From Gammaproteobacteria bacterium (GTDB lineage Bacteria > Pseudomonadota > Gammaproteobacteria > Steroidobacterales > Woeseiaceae): a DNA stretch of 45,065 nt. Position numbers and translations under genes: made by a program. This document shows positions 7,688 to 15,138 of this stretch, in pieces; position 1 is the first letter of the stretch, and the number at the start of each line of letters is the position of its first letter. A model generated the notes under the pieces. The model did not search any database. It was not told where the DNA came from and saw only the letters and a program-made list of their open reading frames with translations. The stretch is taken from positions 1 to 45,065 of the forward strand of contig JAOTUB010000015.1 in assembly GCA_029864095.1 (NCBI GenBank), read 5' to 3'.

Positions 7688-7885
7688 ATGGATGATAACC
7701 CGAATGATAAGGAGTCCACTGAAGCCCCAGCCAGTATGGTAGGCCCGGGTGTGGCCATCGGAATTAGCATTGGTGTCGCCTTGGGAGCGGCATTTAATGA
7801 TGTAGGGGTTGGAATTGCGCTGGGCGTGGCGCTCGGTGCAGCATTTGGTGCCGCACTTGACCAGCAACGTAAGGAACGAACATAG
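7688..7885 (+). CDS. glycine-zipper miniprotein
   Basis: A 65-residue protein with an acidic N-terminus (MDDNPNDKEST), a hydrophobic glycine-zipper core and a basic tail (QQRKERT). The core is an internal duplication: GISIGVALGAAF and GIALGVALGAAF separated by NDVGV. Glycine-zipper segments pack tightly in membranes or against each other. It follows the serine hydrolase by 79 bp and is convergent with the amidohydrolase. No specific function can be assigned. Confidence 0.6.
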   Translation: MDDNPNDKESTEAPASMVGPGVAIGISIGVALGAAFNDVGVGIALGVALGAAFGAALDQQRKERT

Positions 7886-7898
7886 CCGAGCACCTACA

Positions 7899-9395
7899 TT
7901 ACTGGAACTCACTGCCTTGGGCTGATAAACCGCTCAACACGCGTTCCCGAGTGCGTTCATATGATGTGTTTGCTGCATCCGCGCGAAGGCCTTGTATACC
8001 CCTTTCATCAAACCAACGTCCATTCGCGATTACACCTGAAAGGTCTTGCAGGTGTTGGATGTCCTCCACCGGATTTCCCTCCAGGACAATGAAGTCGGCG
8101 ACAAATCCTTGTTTAACCTGACCGACCTGATCTTTCATACCCAACGCGCTCGCTGCGTTGAGCGTGCTTGTTTCAAGAGCCTCATAGGGTGTAAGGCCGG
8201 CATCAACATAAAAGCCCAGCTCCCGTACTAGTGATCGCCCTGGAAGATTGGTGAAGATGCCAGCATCAGTACCGGCCACCAGGGTGACGCCTTCTTCATG
8301 GAAGATCTTAACCGCCCGCGAGTAGAAGTGGTCAAGGTCCTGGTGCTTATCGGCAGGCTGACTTGACCAGAACTGAAACGATTCTTGTTCAGTTTCAGAT
8401 ATGAATGGGTTAAGCGTCTCGACGCCCTTGCGATTTAGGAATTCGCCATTACTTCGCGCAACTTCAGTGAGATTGCGATGGGAAAGGAGCGTCGGATCCA
8501 CCACAACACCGGCATTCGCAATACTCTTGGCAAGGACGCGAACCTTTGCATCATCAAGGGCATCCGCCAGTCCATGCCAAACTATCGACTCCATGTGCTC
8601 GATTGTCACGAAGCCGTCGTCGATGACCTCGAGAAAAGAGATATTGAACGGCTTAGTGTGAGGAATGCCCGGTTCGCGAACACCTTCGGGAGTGTGTCCC
8701 ATAATGGTCATGTTCAGCGAACTGGCTTCCTCGAGAATTGCTTCGTAAGACTCACGGGTGAGGTTTGAGTAAATCTTCAACCTTCTATATCCCTGCTCGT
8801 GCTGCATTCGGACAGCTTCGCGCGCCTGTTCAGCGCCCTCTACCATCTGATGATTTACCTGGGCATTGGGACCGGGACTGTTCAGGATAGGACCGGTGGT
8901 CACCAAACGCGGGCCTACCAATGCACCCGACACAATCTTCTTCTGAAATTCGAGATGAAAGGGCATCCCCGCAGCATTGCGAACAGTAGTTACTCCGTTC
9001 GCGAGGTATGCGGACAGTTCCGCTTCGTCCCACACATGGACATGCATATCTATCAACCCCGGCATGAGGGTCCTGCCGTTGCCCTCAATCACCATTGCAT
9101 CCTTGGGTAGCTCAATAGATGCAGATGGCCCAACGGCCACAATCATGCCTTTTCGAACGAGCACCGAAGTTTCGTCCAGAACAACTGGACTCGTCGATGT
9201 CATGGGGATAACCCGAAAGTCTTTAAAATAGAGTACTTCCGGCGATTGAGGTCCGGTCGGCTCGTCACCTGCTTGAAAGCAGGCAGACGGGCCGAGTACG
9301 GTAAATACAACGAAGAGCCGCTGACAAATGTTGTTGAGCCTGCCTTGGATGTAAATGAAGTTAGGCTCCAGAAGAGGGAATCGAAATAGTAGCAC
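7899..9395 (-). CDS. secreted metal-dependent amidohydrolase
   Basis: A 498-residue amidohydrolase of the imidazolonepropionase/prolidase-like branch. After a hydrophobic N-terminus ending in LGPSAC, a possible lipobox, the mature part begins with the small beta-sandwich domain. The first metal site is HVHVW in GLIDMHVHVW (about residues 115-124). MGHTPEG and IEHMES supply further histidines, and GTDAG near residue 373 supplies the catalytic aspartate. ALGMKDQVGQVKQGFVADFIVLEGNP is the usual C-terminal return to the sandwich domain. Such enzymes cleave amide or peptide bonds, for example in N-acyl or C-terminal proline or lysine substrates; the substrate here is unknown. The exact start is uncertain. 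Confidence 0.88.
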   Translation of the reverse strand: MLLFRFPLLEPNFIYIQGRLNNICQRLFVVFTVLGPSACFQAGDEPTGPQSPEVLYFKDFRVIPMTSTSPVVLDETSVLVRKGMIVAVGPSASIELPKDAMVIEGNGRTLMPGLIDMHVHVWDEAELSAYLANGVTTVRNAAGMPFHLEFQKKIVSGALVGPRLVTTGPILNSPGPNAQVNHQMVEGAEQAREAVRMQHEQGYRRLKIYSNLTRESYEAILEEASSLNMTIMGHTPEGVREPGIPHTKPFNISFLEVIDDGFVTIEHMESIVWHGLADALDDAKVRVLAKSIANAGVVVDPTLLSHRNLTEVARSNGEFLNRKGVETLNPFISETEQESFQFWSSQPADKHQDLDHFYSRAVKIFHEEGVTLVAGTDAGIFTNLPGRSLVRELGFYVDAGLTPYEALETSTLNAASALGMKDQVGQVKQGFVADFIVLEGNPVEDIQHLQDLSGVIANGRWFDERGIQGLRADAANTSYERTRERVLSGLSAQGSEFQ

Positions 9396-9474
9396 TGATT
9401 TGTTCCTATAAACTCAAACCAACATTCTGACAAGTTAACTTCTCGGCTCATGCAATATATTGTTTACGGGCGAT

Positions 9475-9693
9475 CTAATCGGCCACGACCGCATTCCAAG
9501 ACGCGAAAGCGAGTTGTCGGAGAACTCGATAGTGTTTGGCCGATACCAAGCGGCGCCCCAAGTTGAATATTTTGTAGACAGCCGCATGCGTGCTCAGAAA
9601 CCGTTGTGCCTGATGCATCGACTTGAACCGCCTAGGTTTACCGTCGCCTGCTCGCAATAGTCGTTTAAGGAATGTACGAGCGCCTTCAATCAA
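9475..9693 (-). pseudogene. C-terminal remnant of an IS6-type transposase
   Basis: Only about 70 residues remain. The stretch RRFKSMHQAQRFLSTHAAVY followed by NLGRRLVSAKHYRVLRQLAFASW matches the C-terminal end of IS6-like DDE transposases, in which FKS..QAQRFLS..A and HYR.LR..AF..W are conserved. The DDE catalytic core and the terminal inverted repeats are not seen. It lies just inside the right end of unit 1 of the tRNA array, so it is a relic rather than the agent of mobility. Confidence 0.55.
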
Positions 9694-9728
9694 GGTGTTA
9701 CTGATCCGCCGTAACAGAGACTGATGAA

Positions 9729-9990
9729 GTGAGAGTAAAACTGAGGATACTCAGAAACTCTGTTGGAATCAGTTGGTTACTTTTGGGTGAAATAACTCGT
9801 TGAAATCGGTGGTCAGAAGACCACGGATATCAAGCAATTACAGATCTGGTCAACTTGGCTCCGAGAATTGGGAAGCTGATGTCCTACCATTGAACGACAC
9901 CCGCAAATCAGGGAGTTACGCCTCACTCAGGTCTGGCTGAGCATAAGAGTGAGCGTACACGGATTCTAAGCGATTCTGAGCCAGATAGAG
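9729..9990 (-). repeat. tRNA-Gly-derived repeat, copy A
   Basis: Positions 9868-9979 match 3427-3538 over 112 bp without gaps and with only two differences, covering the tRNA 5' half (anticodon loop to 5' end) and about 75 bp of upstream leader and promoter. The shared GAGAAGA a little further on suggests the homology extends to about 9990. To the left (9729-9867) is a different module shared with the other copies: a CTGAG-GATA-CTCAG hairpin at 9741-9754 and GTGGTC-AGAA-GACCAC at 9809-9824. The 3' half of the tRNA is absent, so the copy is not a functional tRNA. Confidence 0.92.
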
Positions 9991-10109
9991 AAGAGAGAGT
10001 GTAAACGCAGTTTCCGGCGCACGCTGGCGGATCTGGGTTATATCGCCGCTCCAGTTAGCTCGCTCGACATCAACCCATCTGCCCCTTCCACGTGATCGAT
10101 TCGATTTTG

Positions 10110-11369
10110 CTATGGCCTTCCACCATGATTCTGGTTTCTGCGATGCACCCGGACGCCTATTCGGCCCTTGGCATCGTCCAGGGAGGCGCGCATGCGCGCC
10201 AACCACTGCCGCGCCCAAGCAAACTCGAGGCCCAGGATCGAAAGACCCAATGGCACGACCAGGATCGCGGGCCCTGGTAATACGACCATCGCAAGACCAA
10301 CAAGGAGAATGGAGGACCCGAGGATCAATATTACGGCGCGGCGGGCCTGTCGGTAAGACGCTACTGCCAATTCTCCCATTTCATCTGCAAGCGGAGAGAG
10401 CAAAGCGATCGTATCGCGTCCTGCCTTTGTCGAAGCGAGAATACCGACAGTGAGTATTCCGCTAATGATTATCAACGAAACATGATTCGGAATCGGAAAA
10501 TGGTGAACAAGCAGCATCTTGACGCCAACGTAGGCCAGCAAAAAGACCAGACTCATCTTAATGTAGCGGAACTTCTCCATTAGCCCCGCTAGCACGAAGT
10601 ACAGCGAACGCAGTCCGAGCAGCGCGAAGATGTTAGACGTAAATACAATGAAGGGATCGCGCGTGATCGCGAAGATCGCCGGAATAGAGTCGACCGCAAA
10701 CATCGCGTCGGCGGTCTCCACGAGGATTAGAGCAACGAACAATGGGGTCGCAAACAGAATTCCGTTGTGACGAACGAAGAATCTGCTGCCGTGATACTCG
10801 TCAGTTACCCTGAACAGTCTGTGGACTAGGCGCATCGTCGAACTGTTGGTCACATCGACCGTGTCGTGACGCGTAACAAGCACTTTCGCCGCCGAGTAAA
10901 CGAGAACCGCGCCGAGCACATAGGTCAGCCATTCGAAGCGATCCAGCAGCGCCAACCCACCGAATATCATGATGCCGCGCATCACGCAGGCGCTAAGAAT
11001 TCCCCAGAAAAGGACACGGTGCTGCTCCGCAAGTGGTACGCGAAAATATGCGAAGATCATCGCGATAACAAAAATGTTGTCGATGGAAAGTGATTTCTCC
11101 ACAAGGTATCCGGTGAAGAATTGCAGAGCTGCCTCGCGCCCGGACAGTTGCTCGGTATCCATGTCCCATCCACCCGGGTTCAACTCGTAGAGATAGAAGA
11201 CGCCGACGTTGAATGCGAGTGCGAGGGAAATCCATACTGTTGTCCAGCCCACCGCCTCCGGCAGGCTAACGACACGCGCTTTGCGGTGAAAAACGCCGAG
11301 GTCGAGGGCCACGACCAAACCGACGAGGAACAGGAAGCTTGTCCAGATGAGCGCGGTTACGGAGACCAT
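10110..11369 (-). CDS. TerC family membrane protein with C-terminal PGPGW domain
   Basis: A 419-residue polytopic membrane protein. The TerC domain (about residues 5-290) shows the acidic metal-binding-type motifs of the family: ALDLGVFHRK, YLVEKSLSIDNIFV and VETADAMFAVDSIPAIFAI, the last containing the conserved ET-D-FA-DS-PA. TerC/Alx proteins are manganese or calcium exporters, some acting on secreted metalloproteins. A second module near residues 335-395 contains VVLPGPAILVVPLGLSILG and EFAWAR, typical of small PGPGW membrane proteins, so this is a fusion. It is the only gene of unit 2 in the tRNA array. No yybP-ykoY-type leader was recognised upstream. Confidence 0.9.
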   Translation of the reverse strand: MVSVTALIWTSFLFLVGLVVALDLGVFHRKARVVSLPEAVGWTTVWISLALAFNVGVFYLYELNPGGWDMDTEQLSGREAALQFFTGYLVEKSLSIDNIFVIAMIFAYFRVPLAEQHRVLFWGILSACVMRGIMIFGGLALLDRFEWLTYVLGAVLVYSAAKVLVTRHDTVDVTNSSTMRLVHRLFRVTDEYHGSRFFVRHNGILFATPLFVALILVETADAMFAVDSIPAIFAITRDPFIVFTSNIFALLGLRSLYFVLAGLMEKFRYIKMSLVFLLAYVGVKMLLVHHFPIPNHVSLIIISGILTVGILASTKAGRDTIALLSPLADEMGELAVASYRQARRAVILILGSSILLVGLAMVVLPGPAILVVPLGLSILGLEFAWARQWLARMRASLDDAKGRIGVRVHRRNQNHGGRP

Positions 11370-11827
11370 TCGGCGCTGGCACTACAACATCGTGTGTCGG
11401 AACCAGCCATCGCGAAGTTGCCGTTCGCGAACAAGCTGTGACGAGTATTCTTGCGTCTTATCGCCCATGATCCCGGCTAGAACAAGATCCGAAAAGTGAG
11501 ATTAAAACTGAGCATACTCAGACAACCTGCTGGAATCCGTTGGTTACTTTCTATTACAAAGCTGGTCAGCTTGGCTCCGCGCATTGGAAAGCTGAGGTTC
11601 TGCTATTGAACGACATCTGCTTTTCATGGAGTTACGCCTCGCTTGACTATGGCTGAGAATAACCGAAGGATCGTTATTTTGCTGCTAACCCTTCGATTGT
11701 ATTGCATTTATATCGCTTGCGCCCGGGGCCGAAAGGCGCAAAATAATGCGGTGCGGCGCCCCGGCGGTGCTCAGGAAGTGTTTTTCATCAGCCCGTCGAG
11801 TTGGCGGCTGGCACGTAGGAGTATTCT
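11370..11827. other. 458-bp gene-free region containing repeat copy B
   Basis: Between the start of the TerC gene (minus strand) and the NmrA-like gene (plus strand). It holds copy B of the tRNA-Gly repeat (11496-11662); the remaining DNA must contain the promoters for both flanking genes, but no confident promoter was identified. A small open frame at 11643-11831 has no protein-like features. Confidence 0.6.
11496..11662 (-). repeat. tRNA-Gly-derived repeat, copy B (degenerate)
   Basis: The tRNA part is 11584-11620, 37 bp long like the others but with several substitutions. Its flank keeps GGAGTTACGCCTC and GGCTGAG-ATAA and then diverges. The left module has a perfect CTGAG-CATA-CTCAG hairpin at 11508-11521 and TTGGTTACTTT, but about 50 bp that include the GTGGTC/GACCAC hairpin of the other copies are missing. 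This is an older or damaged copy. Confidence 0.8.
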
Positions 11828-12793
11828 ATGACCGCGAGAAAGAAGACAATCGCCGTCGTTGGCGCCACGGGCGCCCAGGGCGGCGGCCTGGTTCGTGCAA
11901 TCCTGAAAGACAAGAATAGTGGGTTTCGCGTACGCGCGCTGACACGCACCCCACGCTCCGAAAAAGCCCGAAACCTTGCTGAACTCGGCGCAGAGGTGGT
12001 GAAGGCAGATCTCGATAATGTGAAAAGCCTGAAGAAGGCGTTTGACGGAGTTCAGGCAGCCTACTGTGTGACTAATTTCTGGGAACACATGTCGCCGGAG
12101 AAGGAGTTGGCACAGGCTGGAAACATGGCGGAAGCTGCCGAATACGCAGGCGTCGAACATGTCGTCTGGTCAACGCTGGAAGACACGCGAACGCGCGTGC
12201 CGCTGAACGACAATCGGATGCCAACTCTGATGGGCAAGTACAAGGTGCCGCATTTCGATGCCAAGGGCGAGGCGAACGAGGAATTCGAAAGTCGTGATGT
12301 CCCCACCACCTTTCTGCTCACGTCGTTCTATTGGGACAATTTCGTCCATTTCGGCATGGAGCCGAAACGCGGCGCCGATGGTGTACTGACGATCGCAATG
12401 CCAATGGCGGACAAACCGCTGCCCGGAATCGCGGCAGCCGACATAGGCAAATGCGCATTCGGTATATTCCAGCGTGGGCCCGAGTATATCGGCAAGACCG
12501 TGGGTATCGCCGGAGAACACCTTACCGGAAAGCAAATGGCAGCCGCATTCTCCAGGGCGCTGGGCGAAAAGGTCGTTTATCACGACGTCGACCCTGACAC
12601 CTATCGGGCATTCGGCTTTCAGGGAGCGGAGGATCTCGGCAACATGTTCCAGTTCAAGAGAGATTTCAATGACGAATTCTGTCGTGCACGGAGCATCAAG
12701 GTGTCACGATCGCTAAATCCGGAACTGCTGAATTTCGACGCGTGGCTCGCCAAGAACGAGAAGCGAATTCCCATCGGCAATGTTGCGGCCTGA
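11828..12793 (+). CDS. NmrA-like NAD(P)-binding protein
   Basis: A 321-residue atypical short-chain dehydrogenase of the NmrA/HSCARG group. The Rossmann glycine motif is GATGAQGG (residues 12-19), followed by RALTRTPRSEKA, where the arginines fit NADP preference, VKADLDN and YCVTNFWEH. The region LLTSFYWDNF replaces the usual YxxxK catalytic pair, as in NmrA-type redox sensors and related reductases. A cytoplasmic NADPH sensor or quinone/flavonoid reductase role is possible but not decided by sequence. It is the first gene of unit 3 of the tRNA array and is followed by a terminator-like hairpin. Confidence 0.88.
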   Translation: MTARKKTIAVVGATGAQGGGLVRAILKDKNSGFRVRALTRTPRSEKARNLAELGAEVVKADLDNVKSLKKAFDGVQAAYCVTNFWEHMSPEKELAQAGNMAEAAEYAGVEHVVWSTLEDTRTRVPLNDNRMPTLMGKYKVPHFDAKGEANEEFESRDVPTTFLLTSFYWDNFVHFGMEPKRGADGVLTIAMPMADKPLPGIAAADIGKCAFGIFQRGPEYIGKTVGIAGEHLTGKQMAAAFSRALGEKVVYHDVDPDTYRAFGFQGAEDLGNMFQFKRDFNDEFCRARSIKVSRSLNPELLNFDAWLAKNEKRIPIGNVAA

Positions 12794-12823
12794 GCGAAAC
12801 TTCGCTCTCCAATGAAAGCCGCG

Positions 12824-12857
12824 GAGCTGCTGCCGGGCTCATGGGCAGCGGCTCTTT
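12824..12857 (+). terminator. terminator-like hairpin after the NmrA-like gene
   Basis: An 11-bp stem (GAGCTGCTGCC pairing with GGCAGCGGCTC, one G-U pair) with a 9-base loop is followed by TTTGT. The U-run is short, and the cytochrome b561 gene begins almost at once, so attenuation or partial readthrough is possible. Confidence 0.5.
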
Positions 12858-13442
12858 GTGGCCTTTGGTGTGCCCGTGATGGCGATGTGGTTTCGTAATT
12901 CGGATGACGCCTGGGGTTCGGTCGCCAGGGGGTTTCATTGGCTGATCGCCGCGCTGGTCATCGCGCAGTTCCTCATCGGCAACGTCGCGGAGGAGATGAA
13001 ACTCACGCCGGCGAAACTGGATCTCTTCGTCTGGCACAAATCGATCGGCGTAACCGTGCTGGTGCTCGCCGTGCTGAGGCTGGCGTGGCGCTTCGGTAAC
13101 CCGCCGCCTGCGCCGCCGGCCGGAACGCCGGCGTGGGAACGTAGGCTCGGGGCGCTCGTGCACTGGGTGCTTTACGCACTGATTTTCATCGTGCCGCTGT
13201 CCGGCTGGTGGGTCAGCGATGCATCAAGAGTGCCGTTCAGGGCTTACTTCCTCGTGCCGATGCCGGATCTAATCGCAACGGACCGCGGTTTGCAGGAAGC
13301 CGCTGCCGAGGTGCACGAAGCCCTGACGATAATCTTGCTGTGTGTCGCCATCGTACATATTGCCGCGGCATTACGGCATCATTTCCTGTTGCATGATGAT
13401 GTGCTGCGTCGCATGCTGACGGGGCGCAGTAGCAAGGAATGA
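12858..13442 (+). CDS. cytochrome b561 family protein
   Basis: A 194-residue (or slightly shorter; ATGs at 12879 and 12885 are possible starts) four-helix inner-membrane di-haem cytochrome of the bacterial b561 type. Candidate haem ligands are His27 (RGFHW), His60 (WHKS), His153 (EVHE) and His167 (IVHIAA). These proteins pass electrons from ubiquinol, in some cases to superoxide. The stop overlaps the start of the first YceI gene (ATGA), forming a tight three-gene operon. Cytochrome b561 and YceI genes are frequent neighbours, consistent with YceI binding isoprenoid quinone-like lipids. Confidence 0.92.
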   Translation: MAFGVPVMAMWFRNSDDAWGSVARGFHWLIAALVIAQFLIGNVAEEMKLTPAKLDLFVWHKSIGVTVLVLAVLRLAWRFGNPPPAPPAGTPAWERRLGALVHWVLYALIFIVPLSGWWVSDASRVPFRAYFLVPMPDLIATDRGLQEAAAEVHEALTIILLCVAIVHIAAALRHHFLLHDDVLRRMLTGRSSKE

Positions 13443-13993
13443 CCATGAAAAGCATCGTCGGCCTGTTGCTTTGGACGCTGGCCACGTCGGGTGCGCTCGC
13501 GCACGAGTGGCGCATGCAGGGGGAAGGAGAACTCCTTTTCGAAGCCACGTGGGAAGGCGAGGTCGTGCCGGGCCGATTTCGCGGTTTCGCTGTGAGTCTC
13601 GATACCGACGACTGCAATATCGCCGGATCGGTGCTGACGGTGACGGTGAACCTCGACAGCACCGATATGGGTGATCCCGACATCAACGAAGCCATCGCGG
13701 GCGACGAATGGTTCGCGATCAGCGTGCATCCCGTCGCGACCTTTAAGAGCGATTCGATCCAGGCGCACGCCGATGGCGGGTATGTCGCGGCGGGGCAGCT
13801 CGAATTGAAGGGCGTACGGCTGCCGGTGGCTGTGCCGTTAACTTGGACCGAGTCGGACGGCCGGGCCGAAATGCGCGGCGAGGTCGTGATCGACCGCACT
13901 CGCTTCGACGTCGGCAGTGGTGACTGGGCGACCGGCGCGCCCATTGGCACCAATGTCCGGGTCAGCTTTAACGTAATTCTCGAGCGACAATGA
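13439..13993 (+). CDS. YceI family periplasmic protein
   Basis: A 184-residue protein with a signal peptide (hydrophobic to LAHE, about residues 1-21) and a YceI lipocalin-like beta-barrel. Typical elements are FRGFAVSLD, VTVNLDSTDMGDPDINEAI, the FA..VHPVATFKSDSI strand and the terminal DRTRFDVGSGDW with NVRVSFNVIL. YceI proteins bind polyisoprenoid chains. It overlaps the b561 gene by four bases upstream and the second YceI gene by four bases downstream, so the three are translationally coupled. Confidence 0.92.
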   Translation: MTMKSIVGLLLWTLATSGALAHEWRMQGEGELLFEATWEGEVVPGRFRGFAVSLDTDDCNIAGSVLTVTVNLDSTDMGDPDINEAIAGDEWFAISVHPVATFKSDSIQAHADGGYVAAGQLELKGVRLPVAVPLTWTESDGRAEMRGEVVIDRTRFDVGSGDWATGAPIGTNVRVSFNVILERQ

Positions 13994-14730
13994 ACAGGCA
14001 TGGCTTCGGCAAGCTGGCATTGCCGCTCCTGCCGCTGGTACTGCTCGCCGCTTGTGCGCAGCCGAAGTGGATTGCGGGCGCGCCGCCGCCGCCGCCGCTG
14101 CCCGAGCGGGTTTACGAGCAGGCTGCACGGAAAGGCGAGACGGTTTATCGCGTCGACCCGCAGCAGTCGCGGGTGTTCGTGCGCACCGGGCGCGACGGCT
14201 CGATGAAGTCGGCGGGCCACGATCACGTGATCACTAGCGCCGACATCGAGGGGCTTGTGTTGCTGAGCGTCGACCCGGAAGAGTCGCGGGCCGATCTGCG
14301 CCTGCCCCTGCAGCTACTCATTGTCGACGACCCGGCCTACCGGGCAAGGTTCGGTCTCGAGCCCGACATTCCGCAGTCGGCCATTGACGGCACCACGCGC
14401 AATATGCAGGAAAAGGTGCTCGAATCGAACCTGTTTCCCTGGGCCGTGGTTAGCGTGAGGGCACTGTCGATACCGGAAGGGCAGGCAGAACTGGGCGTCC
14501 GTGTCACCTTGCACGGAACCACGTTCGACTACCGCGTGCCGGCAGCGCTTACGGTCGACTCCGGGAAGCTCGGAGTGTCCGGCTCGATGACCGTCCACCA
14601 CGCCGATCTCGGCCTGACGCCGTTCAGCGCGGCGGGCGGCTTGTTGCGAGTAGCCGACAACATCGAGGTGGTATTTGACGTCGTAGCAATCCGGGGATTG
14701 GACGTTTCCCGGAATCGAGCTCCGGACTAA
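13990..14730 (+). CDS. YceI-like lipoprotein
   Basis: A 246-residue protein with a lipoprotein signal (LPLVLLAACAQ, lipobox Cys about residue 23) followed by a proline-rich linker (PPPPPLPERV). The YceI-like domain begins with YRVDPQQSRVFVRTG and contains GHDHVITSADIEG, where the histidine pair recalls the variant of YceI that keeps a G.DH motif, then TRNMQEKVLESNLFPWAVV and GTTFDYRVPA. It is probably anchored in the periplasm and works with the neighbouring b561 and first YceI protein. The two YceI domains are clearly divergent and do not look like a recent duplication. Confidence 0.88.
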   Translation: MNRHGFGKLALPLLPLVLLAACAQPKWIAGAPPPPPLPERVYEQAARKGETVYRVDPQQSRVFVRTGRDGSMKSAGHDHVITSADIEGLVLLSVDPEESRADLRLPLQLLIVDDPAYRARFGLEPDIPQSAIDGTTRNMQEKVLESNLFPWAVVSVRALSIPEGQAELGVRVTLHGTTFDYRVPAALTVDSGKLGVSGSMTVHHADLGLTPFSAAGGLLRVADNIEVVFDVVAIRGLDVSRNRAPD

Positions 14731-14780
14731 AGGAGATCAAGAAAACCGGCACCGCGGGTGAGGCCAGCCTCTTCATGCCT

Positions 14781-15013
14781 GCTGGCATCAGCTGGTTAAT
14801 TTGGGGTGCTCTAAGGCATTGAAATCTGTGGTCACAGGTCCACGGAAATCAAACAGTTACATTAATGACCAGCTCAGCGACTCCGTTTCGGAAGCTGGGG
14901 TTCTGCCATGGAACGACACCCGCTTATCAGGAGGTTAGCTCTCATCCACAGCTCAGTGAGCATAAAAGCAGGAGTAAGTCGATTCTAAGCGATTCCAAGG
15001 CACTGAGAGAAGA
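14781..15013 (-). repeat. tRNA-Gly-derived repeat, copy C
   Basis: The tRNA segment is 14887-14923, with a few substitutions. The flank keeps GAGCATAAAAG, GATTCTAAGCGATTC and GAGAGAAGA, so it matches the leader and promoter of the intact tRNA to about 15013. On the left GTGGTC-ACAG-GTCCAC lies at 14828-14843, again exactly 59 bp from the tRNA segment, and GCTGG-ATCAG-TGGTTA lies 47 bp before that hairpin, the same offset as in copies A and D. Confidence 0.87.
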
Positions 15014-15086
15014 CAATGTCCGTCTACTAATGCGTGCGATGCCGATCTTGCCTATCTGCGATCAAACCCGCTTTCCCGCTCGCATC

Positions 15087-15119
15087 AAAAACTGGGAAGG
15101 CCCAATATTCGGACTTCCC
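15087..15119 (-). terminator. intrinsic terminator of the cytochrome c peroxidase gene
   Basis: In the direction of the peroxidase gene, GGGAAG pairs with CTTCCC across a 14-base loop that can extend the stem with CC/GG, followed by AGTTTTTG. It lies 20 bases after the stop codon. Confidence 0.6.
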
Positions 15120-15138
15120 CGTCATTTGCGAGGAGAGC

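Larger units (their letters stand above)
9396..10109. other. 714-bp region without an intact gene
   Basis: This gap between the amidohydrolase and TerC genes holds the transposase remnant (9475-9693) and copy A of the tRNA-Gly repeat (9729-9990). Nothing else is supported in it. Confidence 0.7.
14731..15138. other. 408-bp gene-free region with repeat copy C
   Basis: It contains copy C of the tRNA-Gly repeat and the terminator of the convergent cytochrome c peroxidase gene. Nothing else is supported. Confidence 0.65.

Noticed and set aside
11370..11500. Manganese-type (yybP-ykoY) riboswitch before the TerC gene
   Set aside because: TerC genes can carry one, but the conserved core sequences were not found in this leader.
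13237..14226. Long minus-strand open frame (329 codons) opposite the YceI genes
   Set aside because: It lies opposite two well-supported YceI genes, is rich in Arg/Ser/Pro and has no recognisable domain; typical shadow in G+C-rich DNA.
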